Positions 1 to 12,978 of a stretch of DNA of 64,000 nt are shown here, in pieces. The stretch is from Letharia columbiana (taxonomy: Eukaryota > Ascomycota > Lecanoromycetes > Lecanorales > Parmeliaceae). Numbering within the stretch: position 1 is the stretch's first letter; every line of letters starts with the position of its first letter. A model generated the notes under the pieces. That model was not told the DNA's origin, did not search any database, and saw nothing but the letters and a program-made list of their open reading frames with translations. The stretch lies in NCBI RefSeq assembly GCF_014066305.1, contig NW_023501074.1, forward strand, positions 62,001-126,000. The letters are read 5' to 3'. The position numbers and the translations under genes were made by a program.

Positions 1-2786
1 ATATTGGCGAGTTATTATAGATCTCATTTATTATTAATATAAATAACTTATTATTTTTTTATAGGCTAGCTAATAATAGATCGCTATATTAATCTTAGTA
101 ATATTAATAGACTTAGACTTTTTACTATTCTCGTTCTTATTTAATATAAAGATATTCGAATTAGTCTTGTTATCGTAAGTGAGTAAGGGAAGACTTTATC
201 GTTTTAGTATAATAGATAAGAGAGTAAGTAATATAGATAGCCGAAGCTCCGGAGTTAATAGAAAGGAGAGTTCGTTTATTATTAATATCTAATTATTATT
301 ATAATTACATCGATCGAGTAGAAAGAGTATCTTATCTTATAACATATTAAGGACTACCCCGTATTTGTTCATCTAAGATTTTTTAACTATTATATCGTAT
401 TTTAATAATATAATTAGTATTAAATATATTCCTTCTTAATAGTCTTTTATTATTACTATAAAAAGTAAATAATATATAATTAATCGTTTTACGATCTGGC
501 TATTATAATCTCTTAGCGGTTTAAATCGTAATAGTAAGAGTGATTCTAGATATAAGACTTTATATATCGCTAAGACTAAGAATTCGTTTATAACTATATA
601 AGCCTTAATATATCTATTATCTATAAGAAAGTTCTTAAATAAGTAGATTCTTTTTTATAAAGAAAGCGTAACTTATATATAAAAAGGACGATGTGCTAGG
701 GCGTTATTAAAAGCGTTTACTAGATATACTTTATAAGTATCTCTTATCGTAACTTTAAAAGAGGTTATTTATTTTCTAAATTCGAAGAAGAATCGTCGTT
801 ACTCGTAGTATCGACGTTATTAATTTCGAATTCTTCATCTATTTTTATCGCGTAAAGTTATACTTTCTCGAAGGCCTTTTTATCGATCTCGATTTAAGTA
901 ATTATTATATAGTTTTTCCGGTAATAGCCTTTCTTACCGCAGTTATAGTATATTAGTTCCCTCGACTTTAAATTAATTATAATATTTAGAGACGTAGTAA
1001 TTATACTTAAATTAGACTCGATAATAAATATAAGATATATATTAATCGCGGGTGCTATCGTTAATATTTATATTATAATTAACTTAATAATAGTTTTTAT
1101 AAATTTAAAATCCTTATAATTAGCATATTATAAGTTATCTAGCTTTCGAAGATATTCTTTTATAGTCTTTAAGATAGTAAAACCTTCTATAATCTATTAT
1201 ATCTCCTTTAGTTTCTTTCTTAATTTCTTAAAAAGATAGTTCTCTAGTATAAGAGTTTTATTATAGCTAAGAATAGTATCTAATTAAATAAAGTCTAAAT
1301 AGAAATCGATAAAGGGTTAGATTTTTTATTATAGAGTATATATATTATATAATATATTATTACGTCGATTTAAGTTCTCGTAGATATTAATTAACTTATT
1401 TATAATCTTAATAAAAGATTAATATAGATTAATAAAGTTTCGAAGTCTTCTATATATTGTATATTATATAATCTTATCGTCGAGTTATAAGACTACGTAA
1501 GCTATCTTAAAGTTCTCGATAAGATAATAATCGCTATTAGTCTTAAATTTCTATTCTATTTTAAAGAATTAGTTATTCTAGATAGAATTAATACTATTAA
1601 TAAATAGAGGTAAATTTAAAATCTTAATTAATTTATCTTTTAATTATTTAGGCGTATATTTCTTCTCGATTAAGGATAGCTATAAGTCTTTTATAGACTA
1701 TAGATTAAGATTATTAACTTTTCGCTATAGAGAAGTTATATTCTTCTAAAAGTCTTAGACTAATTAGTTTATCTTCTCGATTATTCTATAAGTCTAATAT
1801 AAATTATTTATAACTAGATTCTTTTCTATTACGGCGATATAATATCGAGTAATAATCTTTCGAAAATCGTCTCGCTTTTAATAAATCTTATTTAGTATAA
1901 CTATGAATTTGTTAGATTAATATTTAGCTTAATATTATAATTATAGAGTATTAGCGATATTTTAAGATGTTTCTATTAAGTTAAACTCGTCAACTATATT
2001 ATCTAATAGAATTAATATTTATTAAAACTTAATTTACTTTAGTAGAATCTTAATTTAATCTATTCTTTCGATATTAGACTTTACTATAGAAAAGAAAAAA
2101 GAAAGATTCGATAGTGGAGAGGAGTTTAAATACTTCGAAAGAATAGATATTAAGAATACTAGATGTACTAGAGAGTAGCGAAGTTTCTCGAAGGCGCGTC
2201 GAAATTATTTGATATTAAAAATAAAAATTTTTACTATAAAGCTCGAGATAAGATTATTTCTTTATAGGGGCTTAATATATTTATTTCTTAATTGTTTAAG
2301 ACGTTAAGAAGACTATAAATATTTTAAATAGTAGCTTTTGAGTATACTTGCTTCGCTTAAGAGGTTTCTTATTTTATAAAGAAGTTATATGCGGGGAAGT
2401 TTCGAAGAATAGTATTCTAAATTAGCTATAACTCGGTCGTTTTTTATCTAATTGAGGCTCCGTTAAAACCTAAGCGTTATAATGTGTGAAGTTGTAGTGG
2501 TACTACTGGTATACGTTTTAAATGTAAAAATATAAGATGATATTAACTATTTCTTTCGATTCGCTAGCCGTATAAATAATCTAATACCTTCTTTATCCCT
2601 CGACCACTATTTGTCGAGGCCGTTTCGCTGTTTCTTTTAGGCTCTTTAAAATCGATTTATCTATTTAATAGACTTACTTAGAAATACGATAACTTAACTT
2701 AATTTCTTATTAAAGCCCCTACCAGCGCGTTTCTTTAAATTCGTCCGCTAATACGAATAAAATAAGTGGGTTAACCTTAGTTATAG
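1..2786 (-). mobile_element. RIP-degraded Gag region of a retrotransposon (partial, runs off the left edge)
   Basis: No open frame survives, but on the minus strand at 909-950 the reading is Y-Y-N-C-G-K-K-G-Y-Y-R-K-N-Y. Undoing C-to-T change at three codons (TGC to TAC or TAT, CAT to TAT) gives the C-x2-C-x4-H-x4-C spacing of a Gag CCHC zinc knuckle, which binds the element RNA. The domain order therefore runs right to left: capsid-type Gag to the right of 950 and protease/pol to the left, beyond the window. A single LTR-like sequence follows at 2787-2950 and may be its 5' LTR, because related LTRs at 28-31 kb also belong to a minus-strand element. Composition at 2380-2786 is less AT-rich than its neighbours. 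The superfamily is not resolved. Confidence 0.6.
909..950 (-). pseudogene. Fossil CCHC zinc knuckle of Gag
   Basis: Codons at 948-950, 939-941, 924-926 and 909-911 occupy the C, C, H and C positions. Only the second Cys (TGC) is intact. The other three read TAC, TAT and TAT, each one C:G-to-T:A step from Cys or His. The residues between them (G-K-K-G and Y-R-K-N) are typical of retrotransposon knuckles. Confidence 0.65.
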
Positions 2787-2950
2787 TATTAGAACCGATA
2801 TAGATATAATATTAATATAGGTATATTAAATAAGATAACTAAGGTATTGAATTATGTAGATAAGAAGGAGGTATAATATAGTAGGGGATATCTTCGCTAA
2901 GGCCCGCTAGCTATAGGACTAAGAGGTATATTAAGAATACGCTCGTAATA
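2787..2950 (-). repeat. Single LTR related to the LTRs at 28 and 31 kb
   Basis: It begins tattagaa and ends cgtaata on the plus strand. These read as RIP-altered TGTTAGAA and CGTAACA, the usual TG...CA LTR termini. It shares long tracts with the LTRs at 27992-28164 and 30897-31067, such as gatatcttcgctaag and aagaatacgctcgta. Flanking pentamers (tatag, ttaag) do not match, so it is either a 5' LTR of the Gag-bearing element to its left or a solo LTR with decayed ends. Confidence 0.7.
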
Positions 2951-3995
2951 TTAAGAATAAATATATTTATATTAATAAAATTAATAGAATTAATAGAATA
3001 GTAAAAGAAGAATAATTATATAAATAGATGAAAGAATTATTATTCGATCTTAAACGCGTTTAATATAACTATAATATTTAAATATTAATTTAATTTATCT
3101 ATCGCTAGCTTCAGAGAAGTATATAAAGAAAAATGTATTTATTTAAACTCTTTTTAAGAGTCTTTTAATACGTTTATAAGTAGTAATAAATAGCTATTAA
3201 GCTCGCTTACGGCCTTAATTATTATTAATAATAAATTTATTAAGAGATAATCTAAGGGTGTTAATAAAGACTCTAAGAGATAAGTAAAAGAAGTATATAT
3301 ATCTAAATTAAACGCGTTTAATATAACTATAATATTTAAATATTAATTTAATTTATCTATCGCTAGCTTAAGAGAAGTATATAGAGGAGAATATATTTAT
3401 TTAGACTCTTTTTAAGAGGTTTTTAACGCGTTTATAAGTAGTAGTAGATAGTTATTAAGCTCGCTTACGGCCTCGATTATTAGTAATAGCAAATTCGCCT
3501 AGAGATAGCTTAAGAGCGTTAATAAGGGGCTTTAATTAGACGAGGGATATCGAAGATAATTATATTTATATTAATAGAATTAATAGAATTAATAGAATTA
3601 ATAGAATAATAAAAGAATAATAGTTATATAAATAGATGAAAGAATTATTATTCGATTTCGAATACGTCTAATATAACTATTATAACTATTATATTTAAAT
3701 ATTTATTTAATTTACTAATAGTAGATTAAACTTTATAATTTTTATAGCGTTAGAAAGCGTAAAGCGAAGCTTTATAATTTAAGAAATTATAAAGTAATTA
3801 TATATATCGTAAGCTAAGTACTTTAAAGTATAAAACTTCTATATATAAATTTTTAATAAGAAAGCTTAAGAGAGTTATTAGATTAATTTAGTCGGTCTAA
3901 TTAAAGAGTATAGCGAATCTAAATTTATAATTAATTATATATATAAATTTAAGATTTTTAAGCTTAGCTCTATCTTATTCTATTATATATATTAA
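2951..3995 (+). mobile_element. Helitron-like long form, 3' part only
   Basis: It corresponds to the 3' third of the long copies at 32154-34566 and 54894-57220, and ends in RIP-altered CTAA (ttaa) followed by T. The 5' end and the minisatellite are missing, cut at the LTR at 2950. A segment containing aacgcgtttaatata is duplicated inside it (about 3053-3118 and 3311-3373, period near 258 bp). Confidence 0.65.
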
Positions 3996-4603
3996 TTATA
4001 AAATTATAAGATTTTTAGATAAAGAAGAATAAAATAGATATAATAAAAGATTTAAAGAAGAATTTTAATTTAAATCTTAAAAAAAGTTCGCGAGCTTAAT
4101 TATACGCTAATAAGTTAGTTAGTAATTAGTAATTAGTTATATAAAAAATATAATATCTTATAGATTTTAATAAAATCTTCTATTTTTTAAGATAATAATA
4201 GAAATCTATTATTAAATATAATATTTATTAATTAAATAAAAAATAAGATATTTAAATTATACTTATAATACTTATAATTTTATTATAATAATTTTTTTTT
4301 ATAATTTAAATAGAATATAATTTTTAATATAATATAATTTTTTAAAAATATAAATTAAATACTTTATATAGTATTAGTTATAAATATAATTAGAATTTAA
4401 ATTAAGTATAATTTTAAGATTAATATAAATATTAAATATCTTATAGATTTTAATTAATTTTTTTTTTTTAAAAATAATAATAAGAATTTATTATATAATT
4501 AGAGTATTTATTAGTTATATAAAAAAGTATAATATATATTTATATAAAAACTATAATAATAATATATACTATTTTATAATAATAAATTATTTCTATTTTT
4601 TAA
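3996..4603. other. AT-rich gene-free stretch
   Basis: Almost pure A/T with no CA or TG. It shares phrases such as tattaattataaa and aataataagaattta with 5090-5700, so it is probably old repeat sequence. No gene or boundary could be recognised. Confidence 0.4.
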
Positions 4604-5086
4604 TTAGTATATATAAAAGAATAAGATAGAACTAAGCTTAAAAATCTTAAATTTATATATATAGTTAATTATAAATTCGAGTTCGCTACGCTCTTTAATT
4701 AAATCGACTAACTTATCGCGGATAAATAAATTAGCGTCTATAACTATCAAAATCTCGCCCTCCCGCGTCTCCCTTATTAAAAAAATAGGTGTATATTATT
4801 AACACATAGAATAACTTTTTTGTTTTCTATTAAAATCTTAAGATGTTTTTTTTAAATTTTAGAGCGCTGTTTGTGCTTTTCGAACTTTTAAGAATTTTGA
4901 AATTTAGTCTTATAATTATTAAAGCGCAAGGAATTCAAATATCGCTTATCAAAGTTCGCTCGACAGTCGGACAGCCCTAATCAGATACCGCTCACCAAAG
5001 TTCGCTTATTAAAGATCGCTCACCTACTTACTCGATAGCCCTAATTAAAAAAATAATTATAAATTTAATTTATAGGCCTTTACTCG
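4604..5086 (-). mobile_element. Helitron-like short element
   Basis: The plus strand starts ttagtatatataaaag and ends ctttactcg, so the element reads CGAGTAAAGG...CTAA on the minus strand, flanked by A and T without a target duplication. At 483 bp it is one of the least RIP-mutated copies (for example 4740-5040 keeps CA, TG and CC dinucleotides), which makes it a good reference for the family. Confidence 0.7.
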
Positions 5087-8000
5087 TATAATATAATTTC
5101 TTAGAATTATAAATTAAATATTTTATTTAATATTAATTATAAAGATAATTAGAATTCTAAATCGAATATAATTTTAAAATTAATATAATAAATAAATATC
5201 TTATAAATTTTAATAAAATCTTTTATTTTCTAAGATAATAATAAGAATTTATTATATAAATATAATATTTATTAATTAAATAAGTAATTATAATATATAT
5301 CTATATTAAAACTATAATTATAATATAAATAATTTTATAATAATTTTTTTTTTTAAATTTTTAATATAATATAATATTTTAGAAATATAAATTAATTATT
5401 TTATATAATATTAATTATAAAGATAATTAGAATTCTAAATTAAGAATTAATATAATAATTAAATATATATAAACTTTAATAAAATCTTTTATCTTTTAAA
5501 ATAATTATAAAAATTTATAAAAATTTATAACTATTATTAATTAGATAAGAAAATATAATATATATTTATATTAAAACTATAATTATAATATAAATAATTT
5601 TATAATAATAAATAATTTTATAATAATAAATAATTTTAATTTTTTAATATAATATAAATCTATTAAATTATAAATTAAATATATTATATAATATTAATTT
5701 TAAAGATAACTAGAAGTTAAGATAAAATAAAATCTTATAAATAATATTATAAATTATATTATAATTTAAGAAAGTTAATAATTTAATTATAAAGTTTTTT
5801 ATTTTTTTATTTATAATAGTTTAATAATCTCTCTAAATTAATTTATAAATTTTTAATTTTTAATTATATTTATATATAGCTTAATATTTAATTATTTTAA
5901 AAATCTATATAAAAATAATTTATTTTTAATTTATAATATTATATATTTAATATAAATTATTAATAATTAAGTATTTATATTCTATTATTATTAATTTTTA
6001 TATAAAAATAATAAGAATTTTTATTTAAAAGATTATTAGATAGAAAAGCTTTTATTATCTTCTATATCGCCTTAATAATAAAACTTTATTATTAATAATT
6101 AATATAATTCTCGAGTTTATTTTTATTAATTATTATAATTTCTTAAATAAATCTTAAAAATAAAGCTTTTAAAATTAATAGCTTAATCGATTTTTAAAAG
6201 TATTTAATTTCGTAAAAGACGATAGTTAATAAATTATAATTAGAAAGATAATTAAAAGTATATATAAAGCTAAACTTACTATTTAGATAATATCTTTATA
6301 TTTTTCTTACTTTAAATATATAACTAATAATATTTTTTCTCTATATTCTTTCTCTTTTTACTTATAATAGATTTTCTAGAAATCTTATTACTCGACTTTT
6401 TAGCTACTTTTACTATTAATAATACTTAAGATACTCTCTTATCTATCGTAATCGCCGCGAAAAATCTAATAGATTTTCTCTTTTTAAATTTCTTATTATA
6501 TTTATTTATTTTTAATAACTTATTTATAAATAGATATCTTTTAACTACTATAATTTTATTATATTTATTATATATATTATTAAAATTTCTACTCTTATAG
6601 ATAATATCTTAATCTTAAAAAATAGTTTAATCTTAAAATAAAATATTATTATTATCGCTAAGTATATCGTTAGCAAATATATATATTAACTCTCTATTCT
6701 TATTAATATTTTTTTAAATTAATTTAATTTATAAAGTTAGATAATTAGACCTAATAATTAGAAAAGAGAAAATTATATCTAAATTTTTTCTTATTATAAT
6801 AATTAGAATTATAAGAATAATTTCTTCTTCTTTTAATTATACTACTTATTTATATATTAAAATTAATAAACTTATATAGATTTATTATAAAATTTACTCT
6901 TAGATTATAATATTACTATTTTTATTATATATTAGAAATTTCTAATTTTAAAATTCTTTTATAATAAAGTCTTTTTCTTCTTTTTTTAATATAATTAAAT
7001 TTATTAGCGAATTACTCTTTAAATCTATTAGTTAATTATTTTTAAAAGTTTATAATTAATTACTTCTAAAACGTTCTAGCTAATTATCTCTAAAACCTTC
7101 TAATTAATTATTTTAAAAACTTTCTAATTTATCGTTTTTAGTATCTTCTAGCTAATCTAATATTTTTTTTAATATTTTTTTAATATTAAAAATTAATTAA
7201 TTAATAAAGAGTTTATTAATAAAGATTTTTAATTAGAAATATCTATATTTATTATTATATCTTTTTAAATATAAATATAAAATAAATAATATTCTAAAAA
7301 TAAGCGATCTAAGTAATATTTTAATTATCTTTTTAATTATTTTTTAAAAGAAAAATATATATAATAAGTTGAAAGCGTAAAATAAAATTTTAAAAAGATA
7401 AATTTATCTTATAAATTTTTTAGATCTAAATTCTTAAAAGCTTAAAATAAATATCTATTATTATATAAAAGCTATAAAAAGTTTATTATCGATAATAATT
7501 CTTAACTATTCTAATTAGATTATTAAATTTAAAAAAAATTAAATTAAAATCTAACTTTATAATATTAAAAATTAATATTAAATATTTTTATAAATAAGAT
7601 TTTTAAAGAATACGAAAACGCGCTAGTAAATTAGTCTATTTTTTTTAGTATATTCTTAAATTTTCTTAAATTTTCTTCTTTTCTAATACTTTTTTTAATT
7701 ATATTATCTTTTATAATAATATAATTCTATATAAATTTTCTTATTATTTCTCTTATAATATTAATATACTCTTTATAATATATTCTTTAATATCTTATAA
7801 TAAGCTTTTTATATAAAAATTATTATTATAATTATTTTAAGTAAAAATTTAATTAAATAAGAAAATTTACGTACTTTTTATTATTTCTTAATATTATAAA
7901 AGTTAATATTATTAATAAAGATAATAAATTATATAAATAATATTCTTTTTATTAAATCTCTATTCTATTTAATATTTAATATTATTTAATATTATTATAA

Positions 8001-8269
8001 AGTAAATCTTTTATTATATAGATATTATAATAAATAAAATATTATTATTATTTATTATATATAAGTTATTAAAAAATATAGAATTTAATAGATTTAAAAG
8101 AAAATATTATAGATAAAAGAGCTTTCTAAAATTTAATTTCTTTTTTAAATAAAATCTCTATATCTTTAATATAAACTTTTTTTAAATATATTTTAATAAA
8201 TCTATTAAAATTTTAAATTTTCTTTTTTAAATTATAAAATAAAATATAGACTTTTAGATAAAAAAAGAA
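5087..8269. other. RIP-saturated gene-free stretch
   Basis: C+G is very low and CA/TG are almost absent. A 24-bp tandem array sits at 7032-7151. The tract at about 7940-8110 is similar to 37180-37335. No reading frame, RNA gene or clear element boundary could be recognised. Confidence 0.4.
7032..7151. repeat. 24-bp tandem repeat, five units
   Basis: Five consecutive 24-bp units of the type ttaattacttctaaaacg + ttctag. The period is a multiple of three and every unit keeps its phase. This suggests the remains of an 8-residue protein repeat in a frame now broken by RIP; the frame cannot be chosen. Confidence 0.65.
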
Positions 8270-8593
8270 TTTCTAAATATAGTCTTATAATTATTAAAGC
8301 GTAAGGAATTTAAATAATACTTATTAGAGTTCGCTCGATAGCGGAATAGCTTTAATTAAAAAATAGATTTATATTATTTAATTTTAAGATAACTTTTTTA
8401 TTTTCTATTATAATTTTAATTTTTTTTTAAATTATAGAATAAAATATAAGTTTTTAAATAAAAAAAGAGTTTTTAAAATTAATCTTATAATTATTAAATA
8501 ATAAGATATTTAAATATTACTTAGTAAAGATTACTTATTAAATTTACTCGATAATTCTAATTTAAAAAAAATTAATTTATAGATCTTTACTTT
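8270..8593 (-). mobile_element. Helitron-like fragment (5' part)
   Basis: It contains the family phrases tattaaagcgtaaggaattt and aatttactcgataattctaa, and ends near gatctttactt. The 3' end (ttagtatata on the plus strand) was not found, so the copy is truncated or too decayed. Confidence 0.5.
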
Positions 8594-8821
8594 ATTATTC
8601 TTAATTATTATATGAAAATATAAGAGATTAAAATAAAGAGCTAAAGTATTAAATTAATTAAAAAATTTATTAAATTAATAAATAAACTAAGCGCTTTAAA
8701 TAGTAATAATTTTATTAATTTTATTAATAAAATATTAGATTTTATAAATAAAAATAATATAGTTATAAAAGAGATAGAATATAAAAAAGTAGTTTTACTT
8801 TTTAATTAAAATATAGCTATA

Positions 8822-8990
8822 TAAGTAAAGATCTATAAATTAAATTTCTATAGTTAAATTATTCTAAATTAAATTAAATTGTAAATTAAATTAAACTCTT
8901 ATCGCTTTCTCTATATTTTTAATCTACTTTTATTATTATAAAATTATAAAAATTATAAAAATACTTATTTTAAGTTAAGTTAAATTTTAT
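8822..8990 (+). mobile_element. Helitron-like long form, 5' fragment
   Basis: It starts taagtaaag after A, a RIP-altered CGAGTAAAG. It continues with the subterminal phrases seen at 32154 and, inverted, at 57000-57220 (aattaaactct...tttttaatctac). The rest of the element is not recognisable. Confidence 0.55.
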
Positions 8991-11711
8991 TTATTTTTTA
9001 TATAATATTTATTTTACTTTTATTACTATAAATCGATAATTAATTATATTCTTATTTATTAAAAAGAATTATTTATTTAATAATTTTATTTTTAATATAT
9101 CTTATTAATTAAGTAAGTTATCTTCTAAATAAATCGCCTAAAGCTATAATTAATAAATTAATTTTATTAATAAATAATTTAGAGTTATATATAGTTAATT
9201 ATAAGTAAAAATCTTAAAATATAAAATTAAATATATCTACTATAAAAAAATATTTTAATATTTATAAATTATTATATTAAAGACTAATTAGATTAGAAGT
9301 TAATTATATTAAATAAAAATATATAAATTTTCGAATTAGATGAAATTAAAGAAATATATAATATAATATAATATAATATTATTTTATTAATTTTTAAAGA
9401 TATAATAATTAAATATCTGAAACTTTAATATATTTAGTTTATAAATATACTTTATTATATAAACTATTATTCTAATTTAAATTTCTTAATAAATTTCTTA
9501 ATAAATTTATTTTATAAATTTATAATAAAGTAATAAAAAATTAATTTAAAAATATTTATTATTAATAACTTAATTTCTATTTCTATAAGTAATTTTAATT
9601 TTAAAAAAATTATTAATTACTTAATTATTAAATAAATAATATTTTTATTAAATATAAAAAGAATTATTTTAAAAATATAAAAATTAGTTATTTAATATAA
9701 ATTAAAAATATTATAAATAATATTAATTAGTTAAATAATAAAGTCGTTTAATAGCTAGCTAGTAAATTAATTAATAGTTTTTCTTTAAAACTTATTAAAA
9801 TATTACTATCTATATTTAAAAATCTTTATATTAATTTAATTTTAATAATTAGATTAAAATATTAAAATTTTATATTTCTATAAATTTAAAAGTTTAAAAA
9901 TAAGATATCTTTAATATTTTTAGCGAAATAATATAATATAATTTTTTTAATAATTAATTTTTTTAATAGAAATTATTATAAAAATATTTAATATATTATA
10001 ATTTTTTATAATTTTATAATTTTATAATTTATAATTTTATTTAAATTATATTATTTAATTAATAGAGTTATTAGCTTAATTATAAATATAGATTTTAGAT
10101 ATATTAAATTTAAATATAAAAATCTTAAAAGTAAATAACCTTTATTTATAAAAGATATTTAATATATTTTTAATAATAACTTTAATCTAATTTCTTAGAG
10201 ATAATTTAAGAATTTAAACTATTCGCTTTAATTTATATTTAAAAATATTAAAATAAAAATATATAATATAATTTATAAATATTAAATATATAAATAAAGA
10301 ATTTTATATATTTAATAATTATTAATATAAATATCTCTATTTATAATAGATTATTTATATTTATACTTATATCTAAATCTTTATTTTTTTAAATATTTTT
10401 AAATATTTTAGATTTTTAAATTAATAAAAAAATCTTATATAAATAATATACTTATTATAACTTATTATAACTTTAAAATATTATAATCTTAAGAAATTAG
10501 TTAAAATATATATTAGAATAAATTATTTTATTTTATTTTTAAAAATATATATAAGTTATATAATATTATTAATATAAAAATTAAATTATATATATATTAT
10601 ATAACGCTAAATCGCTAAAAAAATAAATTAATTTATAATAATCTTTAAAAAAAAACTTTATTTCTTATTATAATAAGTATATTCTTAATATATTCTTTAG
10701 ATTTATAATTTAATATATTAACGAAGATATCTTTTATTATATTATATTTTTATTTTATATATATAATTTAATAGTCTTATTACTCTATTCTATTTTATTT
10801 ATATAATATATCTTTATATTAATTCTAATATTTATAAAATTATAAATAAATAATATTTTTTTAAAATAATAAAGCGCTTTATTTCGCTATAGTCTTATTT
10901 TCTAATGAAAATAATCTTATAATCTTTATAATATTTAAGTCTCTCTTATATTAAATAAAATAAAATATTATATTTATATAAGATTTTATAATAGTTATAA
11001 TTTTAAATATAATAAGTATAATATATATACTTTTTAATCTATTAAAGAATTTTTTTAAGAAGATATTATATATAATAATTTCTAGATAAATAATATATTT
11101 AAATATCTTAATTATATAATATAAAATAAAATAAATACTATATAAAAAAAGATTAAATTTATATTAAAAGATAAATCGAAATTTACGAGAGCTTTTAATT
11201 ATCTATATAAAAAAAAGTTAATATTAAAAAAATTAGCTTCTATAAAATCTTTATAAACTATTTATTTAATATTTAATATTTTTAATTTATTAAATAAATT
11301 AATTTTTATTAAATCTACTTATTAAATATTAGTTATATTAAATTTAAAAGTTATATTTATAAAAATACTTAGCTAATTATAAAGCTAATTAATTTTATTA
11401 TATATTAATACTTAATAATAAAATATAGATTCATTTAAATATAATTTAAATTAATAATTTTTTTAAGTTTATTTTATTTAAGCTTATTCTATTTAAGCTT
11501 AATCTTTTTAAAAAAGATTAATAATTAAAATATATTTAAGAATAGAAATAAGCGTTATATAAATACGCTATAAAAAGCTATATATAAACTATTAATTATC
11601 TTTTTAAAATTAATTTTAGAAAAAAGCTTTAAAAAAAAAAAAAATAAAAACTTATTTAAGTAATAATTATCTCGATTATTATCTTAGTTAAAATTATTAA
11701 AAAAGAATTTA
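8991..11711. other. RIP-saturated gene-free stretch sharing a repeat with 34.9-36.0 kb
   Basis: About 9000-10100 and about 34900-36000 are similar in the same orientation; shared phrases include ttttatttttaatatatctta, gaaatatataatata and attaatttaaa-type runs. Together they are two copies of one old repeat. No coding function is legible and 10100-11711 shows nothing recognisable. Confidence 0.4.
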
Positions 11712-12316
11712 TTAATATATATAATAGAATAAGATAAAGCGAAATTTAAAAATCTTAAATTTATATATATAATTAATTATAAATTTAAATTATCTACGCT
11801 TTTAAATTAAATCGACTAAGTTATTATATATAAATAAATTAGCGTTTATAACTGTTAAAATCTCTTATTCTACTTTTAACCTTTAATAACTTTACTATCT
11901 TCTATTAAAATTTTAAGATTATTATTTTAATTATAAAGCGAAGATTACGCTTTTTAATAATATAAAAATTTTAAAATTTAATCTTATAATTATTAAAGAA
12001 GAAGAATCTTAAATATTAACTATTAAAGTTCGCTTATTAAAGTTCGCTTAATAATAGCCGAATAGCTCTAATTAGATATTTATTATTTAATATTAAAATA
12101 ACTTTCTTATTCTCTATTAAATTTTTAAGATTTTTTATTTAAATTATAGATCGTAATATAAACTTTTAGATAAAAAAAGATTTACTAAATTTAGTCTTAT
12201 AGATATTTAAAAGTAAAGAATTTAAATATCGCTTATTAAAGATTTCTTATTAAAATTTACTCGATAACTCTAATTAAAAAAAATAGTTATAAATTTAATT
12301 TATAAATCTTTACTTA
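11712..12316 (-). mobile_element. Helitron-like short element
   Basis: Plus-strand ends are ttaatatatataatag and ctttactta, RIP-altered forms of TTAGTATATATAA and CTTTACTCG. It is flanked by A on the left and T on the right, with no target duplication. It is 605 bp and internally carries two diverged copies of the ...ctttttattttctattaaaatttt... module. Confidence 0.65.
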
Positions 12317-12978
12317 TTATTATTATATAAGTTTTCGTTAGAAAAGTATCTTCGTAAATATCTTCGTAGTAAGTATCTTTATAAATATTATTATAGATAT
12401 ATTTAAGAGAGATAAAGTTAAAATTATTTAAAATTAATATAAAACCTTTTTATACTCTTTAAAGATTTAAAGATTTATCTTTCTAATTTCTTAATAAATA
12501 ATCTATTTAATATTAAAGAATTTAAATTTTTAAATAATAAATAATATATTCTTTATATAGCGTATATTATTTAAATAATTTTTAAATAATATTAAAATTA
12601 ACATAAGAAATTTTAAAGAAGTTAGAGTTATATAAAAAATTAAATTAAAATTAAATAAATATAATTAGCTTATTAATAACTCTAATAAAAATATAATATT
12701 TTTTATTATTATTTTAATTACTATACTATTAATTATAAGTTTAAAAAGAATACTATAATATAGATCTTATATAAAAATTAATATTAAAAGTTCTAGATAG
12801 CGTTAAAATACTTAATACTCTTAGTATTCTTAATATTTCTATATAATTATATTTTTTTAATAATAATACTTTATATAATTATATATATACCTATTAGCTC
12901 GCTTAACGAAATTATATAATCATATATTATCTTTTTTATAATCTTTTCTATACTCGTTATTATTTCTAAAATATATTA
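12317..12978. other. AT-rich gene-free stretch
   Basis: RIP-saturated sequence up to the left terminus of the TA-flanked element. Nothing recognisable. Confidence 0.4.

Noticed and set aside
4604..5086. Reading the short repeats as solo LTRs
   Set aside because: Outer bases are not a consistent TG...CA, and the two empty sites show no target duplication, which LTR integration would leave.
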